Origin: an uncultured Eubacteriales bacterium
Lineage (GTDB): Bacteria > Bacillota > Clostridia > Christensenellales > CAG-917
Direction of reading: 5' to 3'
Assembly (NCBI GenBank): GCA_900553825.1
Contig: USEV01000040.1
Location: 1 to 7,121, forward strand
Length of the DNA stretch: 7,121 bases
The position numbers and the translations under genes are program-made. Position 1 is the stretch's first letter; each line of letters opens with the position of its first letter. The notes beneath the pieces were generated by a model. The model did not search any database. It was not told the origin of the DNA and worked only from the letters and a program-made list of their open reading frames with translations. Of this stretch, positions 6,538 through 7,121 are shown one piece after another.

Positions 6538-6544
6538 CCTCCTT
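6538..6544 (-). promoter_or_regulatory. Ribosome binding site of the aldo/keto reductase gene
   Basis: The complement of this stretch is AAGGAGG, a near-perfect Shine-Dalgarno sequence 5 bases before the ATG at 6532-6530. It overlaps the TAA stop of the upstream DegV gene (6545-6543), so ribosomes finishing degV arrive at the reductase start, suggesting coupled translation. Confidence 0.8.
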
Positions 6545-7072
6545 ACTGTTTGCCCTTGCCGGGGACGGGCACATTTATGAAACGCGGGCGTTCCGCTCCC
6601 TCGAAGAACACCGCAAGGGCGCCGGGACCCGCGTGCGCGCCGACGAGATAGTTGACATAGGCGAATTCGATTTTCGCGTCGGGCAACGCCTCCGTGATTT
6701 TGTCTGCAAGCTGTCGCGCGCCCGCCTCGTCGTCGCCGTGTTCGACGAGTATGTAGTCGTTGAGCTCGGGCTTGTAGTACTTCACCACCTGCTCCACGAT
6801 TGCGCCGAGCGCCTTTTTCTTGCCCATGACCTTGAGCAGGGGCATGATTTTGCCGTAGTGGTTGAGCTCCAGTAGGGGCTTTATGCCGAGCAGGGTGCCC
6901 ACCGCCGCTTCTATGCGGCTCAGTCTGCCGCCGCGGTAGAGCATATTGAGGTCCTCCACGATGAAGAAGTGGTGGAAGTTCATCCTGTCGTTTTCAAGCC
7001 GTTTTGCAATCTCCTCGAGGTCGAGCCCCTTGTCGCGCATCTCCAGGGCGCGTTTGACCATGAGCCCCTGTC
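6543..7072 (-). CDS. DegV family fatty-acid-binding protein, C-terminal part
   Basis: Partial: about 176 residues of a protein usually near 280, cut at its 5' side by the end of genomic sequence and the adapter. DegV/FakB proteins bind a fatty acid and, in Gram-positive bacteria, can present it to the kinase FakA for phosphorylation and entry into phospholipid synthesis. Signatures are QGLMVKRALEMRDKGLDLEEIAKRL at the truncated end, FFIVEDLNMLYRGGRLSR, then AAVGTLLGIKPLLELNHYGKIMPLLKVMGKKKAL, and near the C-terminus VGAHAGPGALAVFFEG, the conserved lipid-pocket segment. The methionine at 7061-7059 is internal, because the conserved QGL residues continue upstream of it; it is not the start. A role in fatty-acid use is inferred from the family; there is no fakA in the window. 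Confidence 0.92.
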
Positions 7073-7121
7073 CTGTCTCTTATACACATCTCCGAGCCCA
7101 CGAGACGTAGAGGAATCTCGT
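7073..7121. other. Illumina Nextera adapter with i7 index (non-genomic)
   Basis: The last 49 bases match the Nextera read-through structure. Positions 7073-7091 are the reverse complement of the Tn5 mosaic end (beginning CTGTCTCTTATACACATCT). Positions 7092-7106 are CCGAGCCCACGAGAC. Positions 7107-7114 are an 8-base index GTAGAGGA, which I recall as Nextera N712. Positions 7115-7121 are ATCTCGT, the start of the P7 flow-cell end. This is library sequence left on the contig end, so nothing beyond about 7072 should be annotated as biology. Because the genomic bases just before also read CTGTC, the exact boundary could differ by a base or two. Confidence 0.97.

Noticed and set aside
7059..7061. 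ATG on the minus strand as the DegV start
   Set aside because: The family-typical QGL residues continue upstream of it, and the remaining protein would lack over a third of the fold. The gene is simply cut at the contig end.

Overview
The window looks like a fragment of a dense, GC-rich (by eye about 60% G+C) bacterial chromosome. An rnf operon in the order G-E-A-B, an RnfB with many ferredoxin-type cysteines, and maf next to an mreB-like gene all point to an anaerobic Gram-positive of the Clostridia type. This is inferred from gene content and motif style; there is no rRNA or other marker to fix the taxon. The last 49 bases are not genomic: they are an Illumina Nextera adapter with index.

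Plus strand, 1-2379: the 3' end of rnfG, then complete rnfE, rnfA and rnfB. The junctions are tight (two 4-base ATGA overlaps, then a few bases before rnfB), each with a Shine-Dalgarno sequence. These encode four of the six subunits of the Rnf complex, the membrane ferredoxin:NAD+ oxidoreductase that couples electron transfer to Na+ or H+ pumping. rnfC and rnfD presumably lie upstream of position 1.

Plus strand, 2380-5582: a 64-base spacer with GC-rich hairpins but no U-tract, then three genes with overlapping ends. They are a Ppx/GppA-type phosphatase with a C-terminal HD domain (2444-3958), a Maf nucleotide pyrophosphatase (3933-4517) and a divergent MreB-like actin homologue (4505-5503). 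A strong intrinsic terminator at 5556-5582 closes the transcript. Maf beside an MreB relative recalls the maf-mreBCD cell-shape cluster of Bacillus, but no mreC or mreD follows.

Minus strand, 7072-5669: a two-gene unit running towards the plus-strand genes. It has a 5'-truncated DegV-family fatty-acid-binding protein gene and, 10 bases after its stop, an AKR-family aldo/keto reductase whose ribosome binding site overlaps the degV stop codon.

Most of the window is ordinary, well-recognised housekeeping and energy genes; I see no clearly new system. The points most worth checking are the adapter at the right end, the MreB-like protein with altered nucleotide-binding loops and no mreCD partners, the charged C-terminal tail on RnfE, and the structured spacer between rnfB and the phosphatase gene.
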